From: Plasmodiophora brassicae
Lineage: Eukaryota > Endomyxa: Phytomyxea > Phytomyxea > Plasmodiophorida
DNA length: 64,000 nt
NCBI GenBank assembly: GCA_036867785.1
Contig: CP145423.1
Coordinates: 744,001 to 808,000 of the forward strand
Direction: 5' to 3'
Shown: one piece after another, positions 21,996-33,374 of the stretch
How the letters are laid out: every line of letters starts with the position of its first letter
How positions within the stretch are numbered: the first letter of the stretch is position 1
The notes under the pieces: model-generated
What the model saw: the letters and a program-made list of their open reading frames with translations, nothing else
Databases searched by the model: none
Told to the model about the DNA's origin: nothing
Made by a program: the position numbers and the translations under genes

Positions 21996-23228
21996 CTACA
22001 TGGCGTTTAACGCAGATGGCGTCGTCGGTGCGGTGATCTCGTTCAGGGACGTCTGGATGTCGATGGTCAGGTTGTGGTCGGCGCCGACGTGCACCTCGTA
22101 GATGCGCAGGGCGGTCTCGTACAGGTGCGCGGCCTTCTCGACGTGCCCGGTCAGGTGACACAGGACGCCGAGCACGTACGACACCTCGCCGACGGCAATG
22201 TGCTGGTTGCCCAGGAACTCGATCCTCGTGTCAATGATGGATCGCAGCACGTCCGCGGCATCGCCAATCTCGGCGTCGTCCAGCACGTCCGTGATCGACG
22301 AGACCGGGTGCCCTTCCGACGCCTTATCCTACGCACAGACAGCCTGAGGGCCATGCGGCGATGCGATGCGCCCAGGCCGCACACGAACCCGGGCGCCTGC
22401 AATCGTGGAGCGTAGGCCCGTCAGGAACTTGTACCATATATCGACGACCTTGTCCAAGAACGCCAGGCACTTCTCGATCTCGTCCTTCTTCAGGAACGCC
22501 ATCCCCATCTGGAAGTACCCGCCCGCCGTCTTGTAGTGCTCTGGGCCATGCGACACCGACGAGTAGTAGACCTGGACGGCGGCACATCTCAGTCGCCGCC
22601 ACGGCCCCGGTGGGAACGCCCACCGACGTACGTCATGTGCCAGCTGCTCCAGAGCGTCATTGTAGCGCCCCTGTGCCAGGTAGATCCTGCCGAACAGGCG
22701 CCGCAGCGGGGACCGCAGGTGGGCGCTGCTGTCCGGGTTCTTGTAGATGGCCCAGTTGGCCATCTGCAGGAACTCTTCCGCCTGCTGGAACCGGCGCAGG
22801 CCCATGTTGGCCTCGGCCAGCAGCAGGTACGACGGCACGAGCGACAGGTGCCCCTTGCCGAACACGTCAATGGCGACCTTCAGCGACTGTAGCGCGGCGG
22901 GGATGGCCAGCTCGGCCTGGCCCTGGACGAGCAGCTTCGACGCCTCGGCACGCGTCAGCTCAATCAGGGCATGCCGGTTCATGGTCAGGGTCAGCTGGCG
23001 GCGCCGTCGCTCGTCCTCATTGTTGAGCGCCTCCGGCGGGTTCCGGATCGGCGCCATGATCGAGCAGATGCGCTCGTGGATGCCGTTCCAGTCCAGCGAC
23101 TGGTGCTGCTTCGAGCAGTAGTACGTCACCCGACAGTGGGCACAGGCCAGGCTCGCCGCCTGCCCGCACATCTCGCATTGGTACTTGACACCGCGCGCGC
23201 ACGACAGCGGGTTCAGGCGCAGCGACAT
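21996..23228 (-). CDS. ZMYND12: ZMYND12 homologue (MYND zinc finger plus TPR), axonemal protein
   Basis: In animals ZMYND12 works with TTC29 in the sperm/ciliary axoneme. The N-terminal MYND finger is complete (CEMCGQAASLACAHCRVTYYC and HQSLDWNGIHERIC). The rest is TPR-like helices; AIPAALQSLK and LVPSYLLLAEANMGL closely match the vertebrate protein. Introns 22572-22631 and 22329-22388 are both 60 nt, leave the frame intact and link three exons into 370 residues, the family length. The second removes an in-frame TAG at its 3' end. The ATG at 23228 begins MSLRLNPLSCARG just before the finger. Its presence implies motile flagella at some life stage. Confidence 0.9.
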
Positions 23229-23331
23229 GATGACGCGCCACCGCTTTAACACGGCGATCGCGCGACGGTACCAGCCTTGGACGCACGGATCGATCTATGT
23301 AAGCGGACCCGGTCAGTAACAGGCATTTGTA

Positions 23332-26300
23332 CTACCAGGAGGGCATTCCATACCACTGAACGCGGCGCTTATGTGGATTGTCGTCAACCGCCCTGGAATT
23401 CGGACGCGGTCGTTTGCTGGACGTTGGCGATGCAACGCCAGTTGGGCCGGACACGAGGTCAGCAGGGACGACAAGACCGGCAGGGGCGTTCGACAGCACC
23501 TCCGTTATGAACGTTCGCCAGACGAGCAGCGCATCCAGATCGGCGGGGACACGGCTCATTGCCGAGCTTACGGCAGCGGAATAGTGTGCCAGAACGCGTT
23601 GCGTCAAGGCGGCGTCTGACACCAGCTGATGGAGGGCGGGGGCGCCAACCTCGACCAGCGCGGCCACGATGGTTTCAGAGACGGCCTCACACGTTCGGTC
23701 CTGGGCCACCGCATCAACAAGAACGCCCACGTCGCCACAGGCACGAACAATGCGGGCGGCAACGTCGACGAACCCGACCTGCAGCGCCCGGGAGGCAACA
23801 AGCGCTGTGAAACGGCACGGCCGACGTCGGAGGAACCCATGGCGTTCCAGCGCAGGTAGAACGCCACATTGCCGATCCTTGGAGAGGCCGTACACGACGG
23901 CCAGGCTGAACATGGCCGGATCGGAGGCGATCGTCATGGACACTGCCTCGCTGTCCAGCGCGCGAACGGCAGCAAACACTGGACCGAGACGAGTTGCCAG
24001 AGTGGCACCCGCCGGAAGGTGCACAGCCAGAAGGGCGACCAGTTCGTAACGGGACGGTACCCGTGCATGATGCATGTACAGGCTGGCGACCTGCTCAGCG
24101 ACGGCGTTATCAACAACGCCAGCGTTCGGGTATCGTGCTGCCAGCGCGTCCACGACGATGTCATCCAGGCGATCCATGTCGGCGGTATTCGCAAATCGTG
24201 CCAGGATCAGCAGCGCATCCAGGAAGCGCGCGTCATCCCCGAACGCGGCCCAGCACTCGCTGCAGACGTCCGCCATGGAACGCTCGCCAGCAACGGATAG
24301 CAACGACGGCCAGTCCACAAGCGCATCTGACAGGCAGGCCAGTTAGACCTTGGGGCAGGAACCTGAACGCCACCCCATACCTGGGTCGTTGACTGCGAGG
24401 CGCACCACGCTGATGACAGCGTTCGACGCGTCATCGGCAGAGAACCATCGGCGGACGTAACGCTGCCGGTACGCTTTGACGTACGACGCGTAGCAGGACT
24501 GGTTCGATGGCTGCAACTCGAGCGTCATCCACGTAGACGGCGAGACCGGGTGCGACATCCTGTACAAGCACACGCACGCCTTTCAGCAACGTTGGAGCAC
24601 AGACACTTGGTAGACACGATAGCGATACCTCGTTATGCCCAGGCGCGCGAGCCGTCGATGTACCTCGCACAAGTGCCTGCATGAGGGAATTTGACAGGCG
24701 CGCGCGTCGTCGCCCATGACGGCAAGGTGGATGCTGTCGTGGCGGTCGGAGACGTACACGAGAATGGCGGCATACGACGTCGGGAGTTGCCGAGCCTCAT
24801 CGACGACGTGAAGAACGGGCAGTGACAGCCGTATCAGGCGATCGACTGGCGCTGTAATGGGCCAGTCGGCGACGATGCTTTCGAACGGGCCAGCACATGC
24901 GCTCCTAAGTAGATTGCCCAGCAGGACGCCGAGGGCAACGATCTCCAGATCGGATCGTTCCCCGTCGGGCCACAGCAATTCGCGAATAGTATCGGCGAGG
25001 AATCCGATGCAGCGTGATGTGAACTGTTGCACTGCACAAGCCATTGCTTCCGTCCACGACCACGCGGACGGCAGCATAGAAGCCTTCGGAGGTGCACTCT
25101 CGAGCAGACGACGCAAGAACCAATCCAGCAGGTCCCGGACGTCTTGTTCGCTGCTGACCAGCGTCGACCAGATTGGCGAGCGCAACACTTCATCGGCATG
25201 CTCGGCGCGCGTGCGATCCAAGACAGCCGCCAAACCCTGCGCGTTACGATTCAGTGACCTCGGTAATCCATTCGAGGCGTATGCCATGCACCTCGGCAGG
25301 GCAACCGTTGTCGCGAGCGGCAGCAACCCGAGTGAATGCGTCCAGTATCTCGGGGTGGGCGCGGATGCTTCGGGCAGCTGACTTATGTATGCTGACAATG
25401 GTCGCGTTCGTCTCCCATTCCCGCAGCCTACCATGTTCGATTACTGTCAGAGCATCTCTGTAGGGGAATTGGCAATCTGCACGAACAACCTGGTGAACGC
25501 CTGCACAATCACACGAATGTGTTGCAGCGTGGCAACCTGACGACCGACGCGAAACTCGAATCAGAATGGAGGTACGACCAAGGGCATGACATCGGCCAAC
25601 GAACCTGCTTTTGCAGCCATTTCCAGTAGAGGAATCGCTGTCCTTTAAGTTTGTCATGCGCCTCGGCCAGGCGGGCGGCAATGGCCAGCGTCAGGGCCAC
25701 CTGTTCCTGATCCAGCGACGACGACCCATCAGCGAACAGGTCGCTGCATGACTTTTCAATCTGGGCGGCCAGCTGTGAATTCGGGTCGGCACGGCGACAG
25801 ACGCCCCACAGGAAATCCAGCCGCAGGTGGCCGCTTCGAGCGCCAGATTCAATAACTCGGCAAATATCGCCCGCTCGGTCGACAAAGACTTTAAGCAGAG
25901 CAGCGGCGACCACTTCCTGACGCGCTGTACAGCACATAGTGAGCGAACCCGAGGCATGCGACGAGAATACAAACTCGGCTACGTACATGAGGGTAGGCGC
26001 CAGACGTCGTCCGCGTCGTCGTTCGACGCAGGCGCTAGTTCGTGACGAAGACAGCTGTCGACAAAGGCGACCCCAGCGGATGAGGGCGTTACTCGTGCTG
26101 CACAGGCAAGCACCTTTGCAGACGTCATTGTTGTACGTTAAACGAAACGTGAACCACGACAGCAAGGAAACCGTACCCGTAGAAGAAGGCTTGTGGATCG
26201 CCCGACAGCATCGTGAAGCAGGCGTTGACAGACGGCACTGCTAGGAGTACGCGATAGCAGATGGAGCAGGGTGGCATCGGGCACCGACGGTTTCAGCAGT

Positions 26301-26712
26301 TGCTGTATCAGCGACTCCCTGCCCACATATCAACGACGACAATGCACACATCGGCGCCCTGCTCGTACCAAGCCTGCGGGTCGTCGGGCACGTCCGCCAA
26401 TGGAAGCCGCGTGACATCGCCCAGCCTGACGTCGTCGTCGTCGTGCGCGCTGTCCTGCCCCGGTCCCGCACAGACCGACCTGACGACGTCGGAGATGCGA
26501 CCCATTTCCGATCTGGCGCACGAAGGGGCGCTGGAACCCCGGGCGCGCCCTCCGCCGCTGACCGCAACGTCCGCGATCCGACTGCCGCGGGCCAACCGAC
26601 GAAAATGTTCCCCCCAGAGCTGCACGCAGCAGTCAGCACACCCCACCAGGGCGACATACGGCGAAGCTGCACGCCGGCCGTCACCCGAGCTGCAACACGC
26701 AGCTGCAGACAT
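23332..26712 (-). CDS. Unrecognised 975-residue helical-repeat protein, probably nuclear
   Basis: Nine exons assemble into one frame when introns 26319-26368, 26114-26176, 25925-25986, 25537-25604, 25459-25490, 25237-25291, 24560-24628 and 24327-24380 are removed. Seven are 50-69 nt with normal signals; the fifth would be only 32 nt and is the weakest join, though it restores the frame. The product is almost all alpha-helix in HEAT/ARM style (for example VVAAALLKVFVDRAGD, LLDWFLRRLLES). The end is basic (SSKRPRPNSRAVDDNPHKRR), like a nuclear localisation signal, followed by VQWYGMPSW. A Met at 26505 is an alternative start. No family is recognised; scaffold subunits of DNA-repair or RNA-processing complexes look like this. 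Confidence 0.65.
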
Positions 26713-26813
26713 TGGCACTATACGCTGCAATCGATATCGACCTGGCCGGGTCAGCAGCGAGCGGCTCGCGGACGGTATTTTGGCTCGTGTTCCGGTACGG
26801 CGGCGTCCTGCTG

Positions 26814-27977
26814 ATGATTCGCGTCTGCCGGCGATGCCTGTCGTCGTCGTCGTCGTCGGCGAAGGTGTCCAGGTTCCCGGGCGTCACGTGGGACCAGTCG
26901 ACATGCAGGTGGGTCTATAGGTATACGTGCGCCCTGACCGAGCGGCCGGTGTCGGGGTCGTTCTCGGCCCGCATCAACGGGATGCGGACCGCGCGTCGCC
27001 TCGCTGAGAAGCAGGTCATGCATGCGCACGTCGAGGGCCGCGCCGCATTCGTCAGCCAGGAGTACTGGTTCCGCATCGCCGATCGGCTCTCCAAGACGAC
27101 CGACGTCGAAGGGGTGGCCTACGTCGACGACGGCGTGGAGCCGGTCCGTACCCGTCGTCCGCCTGCGCGCTGTCCACTGTGCTCAAATTGGTCACGTAGC
27201 CCTACTGGGAGGCGTCCTGGGAGGAGATGGCACCGGGCGGCAGGAAGGTGCACCGGACGAAGAGGTTCCCGGTGGACCGGGAAAACCCGAACCAGTCCAG
27301 GATGGAGGCCGAGATCTTCCGCATGAACGTGCACCAGTGGAGATACGAGCTGAAGAAGGCGGGCTACTCGAGGAAGGTCCCCGATTACGAATCCGAATGC
27401 GACAACGTCGTCTGGCAAGGCAGGCCGGCATGCTATCCATGCCCGTGCGCCGCACCATGACCCTGCGGTCCTGTAGGTCCCGGCGGTGGCCAGACGACCG
27501 GTGGGTTCTGGGTCGCGTACTACGACGTCATCGGGTTCGGAGGCCGACGTCGCGTCAAACGCCCGTTCTCCGTCGATAGGCACGGGTTCACCGGGGCCGA
27601 ACGGCTCGCCGTCGAAGCCGTCCAGAAGGCGGAACGAGCGCTGCCCGAACCCGATGCTGATGAGGGCCCGTTGGATGCCGACAGGGGGCGGCAGCAGCGT
27701 ATCCGCATGGTAGTATACTGTGTTGGTGTTGTTCTTCGCGTGCCTGCCCCGTCTAATGGCTGTCGTCGCACCGCAGAGCGAAAAGCGGCGCCTGCGTATC
27801 CGGTCGTGGATGCGATTCTCGGCGACGTGCGGCCCGCGCCAAGGCGGCTACCACGTCCTGGAGGACCTCATCGACAACCAGGACCAGCGGGGCTGGCACC
27901 CGTCCATGTTCCTCGAGTGGGCGAAACACGACCTGGGCTACGTCCCCACATCGGACAATCTCAGGGAGCAACTTTAA
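26814..27977 (+). CDS. Protein with three AP2-like DNA-binding repeats
   Basis: Four exons (introns 27144-27199, 27407-27493, 27710-27776; 56, 87, 67 nt) give 317 residues. Three segments share the AP2 fold pattern of a Trp-centred strand, a basic strand and a helix: FPGVTWDQSTCRWVYRY with GSFSARINGMRTARRLAEK; YWEASWEEM with RTKRFPVDRENPNQSRMEAE; and GFWVAYYDVIGFGGRRRVKR with FSVDRHGFTGAERLAVEAV. The last 67 residues (HVLEDLIDNQDQRGWHP) are helical and may be a separate domain. AP2-type factors regulate transcription in plants and apicomplexans; the call here rests on pattern resemblance. The second intron boundary could be shifted upstream by 36 bases. The gene is divergent from its neighbour at 26712, sharing about 100 bp. 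Confidence 0.6.
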
Positions 27978-28244
27978 CACGTCGTTCTCTCTATCCGCGT
28001 CTGCGACAGGGCCGCCGGATGCGTCGCCCGTTCGCCCATTCGCCCCGACAGGGCAAAACGACGCGGCGGTCGATGATGCGGCTGGGTCGGCGTCGCGCGG
28101 GGTCCGGATTTTGGTGGTATTTACGGGGTGAAGCCCAGGCGTCAACCGCACGACCCGCGACCCACGTTCCCACACGGCCACACACTGACAGAGTCGCGTC
28201 TGCGGAGCTATTCCGCGCCGGCGGCAGCAGCAGCAGTCGGGGCG

Positions 28245-30318
28245 ATGACGGTGCCGGGCGTGCCGACGCCGCCCGAGAAGGCCGCCGCCGTCGACCATGC
28301 CCTGCGCCTGTCCGATGAGCGACGGCAGCGCCTGGAGAGCATCATGGCGGGCGCCGCGTCCGTGTCGTCGGCCGGGTCGCAGGCGGCGACCACCGAGGTC
28401 GGGTTCGGCGCGCGACGATGCCTGGACCTGGACCCGGCGCCGACGCCGAAACGGCACAAGGCCACGGCGCGGGCCAGCCCCGATATCAAACGGTCGGATT
28501 CCGCGCCGTCCGGCGGCGCCCTGATCACCAGCTACTTCCGGCGGGACACCGCCCGCTCGTTATCGCTGGACGATAACGAGCAGCAACCGCAACCGGGTAA
28601 CCCGCCGTTGCCGCCCATGCCGGTCGACCCTCCGCCGCCGCCGCCCGCGCTGGTGACCACCATGTCGTCGGCAACGCCGACCCCGCCACCGGCCGTCGAC
28701 GACACGCTCGTCGATCGGCTGGAGTTGGAATTGCATCGCGTGCGCCAGGAGTTGCACGAGTACCGGACGCGGTCGACAGGGATCATCATGCAGCTGCTGA
28801 GGCAGCTGGCCGCCTGCGAGGCCAGGGAGGCGCAGGAGCAGCTGATCCGCAACAACGCGCAGCTCGGGTGCCGGATCCCATCGGCGTCGCCGCATATCGC
28901 GAACGATAGCTGGGAGGACGGCGAACTGTTCCGCGCTCTCCAACGGAAACATCTGCGGCTTCGCCAGGAGCGCGAGGATATCGACCGGGAGCGCAAACTG
29001 GCCGCCAGCCGCCGGCGGAAGCTGACGCCCGGCGATGCGGAGGCCATTGCCGAGGAGGACGAGAAGGAGGAGATCCTGCGCCTGCGCGCCGCCATGCTCA
29101 AACGGGAACAATTGAAGCTGCAGGCCGAAGAGATCGACCTGGAGTGCCGTCGTAAGAACCACATCCGGTTGTCGAGGCTCCTCGAGGTAGGCGCGCGCTG
29201 CGGCTGCTGACCCCTGCTGACGTTGCTGACCCCCGTCTCTGTAGGAAGAGTCGCGGTCCCGGTTTGGCAACTACCCGGTCCTGAACCAGCGTTACGTTGT
29301 GCTGCAGCTGATCGGCAAGGGCGGGTTCAGCGAGGTGTTCAAGGCGTTCGACCTGACGGAGCACCGGTACGTGGCCTGCAAGATCCACCAGCTGAACCCG
29401 GCGTGGAGCATAGAACGACGCAGGACGTATACGCGGCATGCGTCCAGGGAGTACGAGATCCACAAGCAGCTGCAGCATCCGAGGATCGTCCTGCTGTACG
29501 ACGTGTTCGCCATCGACGACCAGTGCTTCTGCACGATCCTCGAGTACTGCGACGGGTCCGACCTGGACATGTACCTGAAGCAGGTCGAGGTGCTGCCGGA
29601 GCGGAGCGCCCGCTGCATCATGATGCAGATCTTCAGCGGGCTCAAGTACCTGAACAGCCAGCACCCGCGGATCGTGCACTGTACGTTCGGGGGGTTGCCC
29701 AACGCGCCATCTGTGACGACGGCCATCTGACGGCGATGCGCAGACGACCTGAAGCCCGGCAACATCCTGTTCCACAAGGGCGAGATCAAGATCGCCGACT
29801 TTGGGCTGTCCAAGCTGCTGGACAGCGCCGAGGATTCCGTCGAGCTGACCTCGCCGGGCTACGGGTCGTACTGGTACCTGCCGCCCGAGGTGTTCGACGA
29901 CCCGATCAAGGCGATCGTCTCCTCCAAGGTCGACGTGTGGTCCGCCGGCGTCATCTTCTACCAGATGCTGTTCGGCAAGCGCCCGTTCGGTCACGGTACG
30001 TGTGCGCGTTGCCTGCCTCCAAGGCGGACGCGCCCTGGCGTGTTGCTGACCTGGGCGGGTCGGCTGTGCCCAGAACTAACGGCTCGAGCGATCCTGCACG
30101 AGAAGACGATCCTGCACGCGACGTCGATCGACTTCCCGTTGACGAAACCGCCCGTCTCCGCCGAGGCGAAACAGTTCATCCGACGGTGCCTGGCGCATCG
30201 CCACCAGGACCGGCCGACCGTCTTCGAGATCCTCGACGACCCGTACCTGAAGGCGAAACCCAGGGCCAGCAACGGCACGTCGGCGGCCGCCTCGCAGCAC
30301 CCCGACTCGATCGATTAA
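28245..30318 (+). CDS. TLK: Tousled-like kinase (TLK)
   Basis: Nuclear Ser/Thr kinase that phosphorylates the histone chaperone ASF1 during replication and repair. The N-terminal half is disordered and Pro/Ala-rich, then coiled coil (about residues 150-310, ending [13 protein letters not shown], a TLK signature). The kinase domain has the Gly loop [27 protein letters not shown]-type Lys in ACKIHQLN, catalytic HYDLKPGN (formed across intron 2) and DFGLSK. Introns 29187-29244, 29681-29743 and 29996-30073 link four exons into 624 residues. The ATG at 28245 is the first in frame. A polyadenylation-like ATTAATAAA overlaps the stop. Identity is clear from [20 protein letters not shown] and the C-terminal helix. 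Confidence 0.95.
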
Positions 30319-30469
30319 TAAACGCAGACGCCATCAGCGCTGCTCACCTGTGCAGCCTATACGAACCGCCGTATCGGTCAGAGCGAGACAGCGACGCGCG
30401 CTCGAACGCCGCGTCCGCGGAACGCCGGCGCTCATTCGCGTCGTATCGAGTCGGTCGAACCGGGCCCGA

Positions 30470-31284
30470 ATGGCGTCGTTCGACACGTCCGTGCTGGTCG
30501 ACGCGCTGGACACGCAGGGCGTGCACCTGTCGCAGAGGTCGTTCTCGGACCTGCTGCACCACATCGACGAGGTGGCCGTCACCGCCGAGCGGCTCGAGGC
30601 GGGCGCCGACGCCGTCGACCAGCTGCGCCAGGCCTACGCCGACGTGTTCGCCGTCCAGCAGCACTGCACGACGAGGATGGGCGCCCTGGACCGCCTCAAG
30701 GCGGCGGTGCGCGTCGCGCCGGGCGAACAGTTCACCGACGAGGCGCACCCGTTCGACTGGGCCGGCGCCGTCGCCCGCGCCCACGACGAATGCGCGGCGA
30801 CGGCGCGCGCCGACCTCGACAAGGAACGCGACACGGCCCTGGACTGCTTCGACGAGTACGTGTGGAACGTGCACCACAGCGGCGAACGTCGCGTACGGAC
30901 ACGACGCGGTGACCACGACGACGACGACGACGACGACGACGTCATCGCCGGGGACATCACCTACACCAAGTGCCCGTTCACGCAAGGGCCGTTGACGAAC
31001 CCGTTCAAATCGAGGCTGTGCGGCCATGTCGTCAGGTACGTCACTGACACGCGCGCCTATATCGCCGGTGCCTGAATGCGCTCGCGTCGTCGCTGTGTGT
31101 GTGCAGTGAGCGGGGCCTGCAGATGATGTTCGGCGGGCGCGCCGCCGCGGTCAAGTGCCCCGTCTCCGGGTGCCGCAAGCACGTCACGCGCAGCGACTTC
31201 GCCAAGGACCTGCTGACCGAGCTGGCCGTGCGTCGCCAGCAACGGGCCGCGTCCCAGGCCAGCAACGCCCTCGACCTGTCGTAA
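30470..31284 (+). CDS. NSMCE2: NSE2/MMS21 SUMO E3 ligase of the SMC5/6 complex
   Basis: SUMO ligase that docks on SMC5 and acts in DNA repair. The N-terminal 150 residues are helical and acidic, ending in a poly-Asp run. The C-terminal SP-RING has CPFTQGPLTNPF, the CGHVVSERGLQMMF block formed across the single intron (31036-31106, 71 nt) and VKCPVSGCRKHVTRSDF, giving the Cys/His set of NSE2-type RINGs. Product 247 residues, the same as human NSMCE2. The ATG at 30470 is supported by the family length. It lies about 150 bp behind TLK on the same strand. Confidence 0.9.
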
Positions 31285-31348
31285 GGGGGGTGTGCGCTCC
31301 CCAGCAATGAAACCGTCCATGTCTTCAGTCGCAGACGTCGCCCAATGT

Positions 31349-32460
31349 TTACTTGTGGGCGTCGACGACCTGGCGGATCCGGGCGGCCAGTTCGCCGAGC
31401 TGGGTGACGCGCCGTGCCCGCTCGTCCTTGCCGCGCGCGTGGTCCATCGTGAGCATCTTGTACGCGCGCTCCATCGTCTCCGACGTTTCCACCAGCAGAG
31501 CGGTCCACAACTTGCGCTTCTCGTCGTCGACGTCGCCGGTGGCGTGCGCCACCTGGCCCAGGTACGCCGACAGGTACTTCCGCTTCGTGTCGTCGACCTT
31601 GCGTTTGCCATAGGCGATCGTCGCGCGGATCCCGCGCTGTGCCCGCGCCTCCAGCACGGACGCCACCGTGTCCAGCATCATCAGGTCCAAGGGAGCGTCG
31701 CTGCCGACCGCCGGCAGCTGGCTGGCGCCGCTCATCACCGTCAGCAGCTGTTTCGCGCATCGCCATTCGCGCTGGGCTTGCACGATCGGGTCGCTGCCGT
31801 CCAGGTCGACGTGGGCGCCGCACCCGGCGAGCTCCTGCCACACGCTGCTCGTGTCCATCCAGGCCAGGATCCGCTGTGCCGCTGGTGACGCGCCCCGGCT
31901 CTGCCGGATCTGCCAGTCGACGGTGACTCGATCGCCGACCAGGACGTCCTTCGCCCACGCCTTCACCGCGTCGTCCCCCACGTCCACGTTCCGGATGTCG
32001 TCATCGCTGGCCGTCTCGCTGATCCGCAGGACGTCGTACGGGTTCCTGCCGTTCATGTGGACGACGTGCCAGGACGTCCCGCTGTCCCGGAAGTACTCGT
32101 CCCAGTACTGGTCCTCCGCGTCCATGGAGAACGTCTTCCAGACGCGCGACGGTGGCGACCGGCCTGCTGTCCGCCCAGTGTCGCTCGCCGCTCGCCGCAC
32201 GCCGCTCTGGGCGACGCGACTGGCGGCGTCCTTGGCGCCTGCGACGCCGTACATGTCCCAGCCCGCCTTGACCGATGCGGCCGCGTCCCGCACCGCCTGT
32301 CACATCCGAGTCGTCAGATCGAGCGCGGGGGACACGCATCCGGACGGGGGCCGGGTCCCAGACATACGCTGAACACGCGGGGCTTGCCCGCGTTCGCCAC
32401 CAGCTGGCACGGGCCAGCGACCAGCAGGAGCAGTGCGATCGTCGTCGTCGTCGTCGTCAT
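31349..32460 (-). CDS. Predicted secreted or ER-lumen protein with a partial J-like domain
   Basis: The protein starts MTTTTTTIALLLLVAGPCQLVANA, a clear signal peptide joined across intron 32297-32367 (71 nt) to a helical mature chain, 346 residues in total. Near residue 140, NPYDVLRISETASDDDIRN matches the first helix of a DnaJ J-domain, but no HPD tripeptide follows and the usual second half is missing, so Hsp70 stimulation is doubtful. The C-terminal 200 residues are charged helices ending ELAARIRQVVDAHK. No ER-retention signal is visible, so secretion is as likely as ER residence. I recognise no full-length family. Confidence 0.7.
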
Positions 32461-32680
32461 GGTGCTGCGCGTACGCGCCGCCGTTAGATTACTTGCGCCC
32501 GGCCTGGATACGATAGAGGAATGGCGAGCGGCGGCAGGCATCGGGGGCGGGCGAGCAGGAAAAACCAGGAGGGGGGCTCCCGGAAGCAGGCCGTGACGTC
32601 ACGCGTCACGCGCAGTCCGAGCTGCACGCACTGCAGCGCGCGCGTTACGGGCGTTTCCGCGCGCGCCGCCCCCCACATCG

Positions 32681-33330
32681 ATGCGGTGCCTGGCGGACGG
32701 CATCCGGCGGCGCCGGGACGCCGACGACCCGTTCTTCGACCTGGGCGACGCGTCCCGCCAGTGCTACGTGGAGTGGTGGACGGGCGATGCGCGCGCCCGG
32801 TTCCAGGACCTGCACCGGCAGCTGGCGTCGGCCCCGGCCGTCCCCTGCCGCAAGCCGCTCTGCGGGCACGTGGCGCCCAGCGTCGGCGCCCTCGTCGCGC
32901 ACATCGCCGCCGAGCACCGCCACCCGTGCTACGTCTGCGGGCGCGTGTTCCCCTCCGACCACCTCGTGCACCGGCACCTGCAGGAGACGCACGACCCGCT
33001 GTTCGCCATCCTGGCCGCCCGCCAGCGCATGGTACGTGTGTGCTCGCCTCGCCTGGGCGCGCTCACGGAACACCCACCACCTCCTTGCAGTACGAATGCC
33101 TGGATCCGTCCTGCCATCGCAAGTTCAACACGGGGCGGGGGCGGCGCCTGCACATGATCGACGGGCACGGCTGGCATCCCACGTACCGGTTCGATCGGCG
33201 GCACCGGCGCCCGCCCAGCGCCGACGACAACGACGCCGCCGCCCTGGCCGACGCCCTGCGCGGCATGCGCGTTCGCGACCGGGTCCCGGCGCGCCTGTCG
33301 TTCGGGCGTCGTCGCACGCCTCGTCGGTAA
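32681..33330 (+). CDS. ZNF511-like C2H2 zinc-finger protein
   Basis: Three zinc-finger units: CRKPLCGHVAPSVGALVAHIAAEH, CYVCGRVFPSDHLVHRHLQETH and, across the intron, YECLDPSCHRKFNTGRGRRLHMIDGH. The linker DPLFAILAARQRM and the tail WHPTYRFDR match the ZNF511 arrangement (HDSLF-RQ-M-Y-CL and P-FRFD). One intron, 33032-33090 (59 nt). Product 196 residues, starting at the ATG at 32681. ZNF511 is poorly characterised; a nuclear role is assumed. The upstream 200 bp, shared with the divergent secreted-protein gene, hold no other gene. Confidence 0.8.
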
Positions 33331-33374
33331 TGAACGGCGCTGTCCCCATCGCATCGGTCGTCCCACAGGTCGTT

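Noticed and set aside
17267-22161. Long antisense open frames opposite LIPT2, the HCF101-like gene and the CSPP1-like gene
   Set aside because: GC-rich codons leave the opposite strand open by chance. These frames are Arg/Pro/Ala-rich, lack motifs and ignore the introns that the real genes need.
26319-26712. Separate small CENP-M-like gene upstream of the helical protein
   Set aside because: A 50-nt intron (26319-26368) joins this stretch in frame to the helical protein, so it is that gene's first exon; the CENP-M resemblance was weak.
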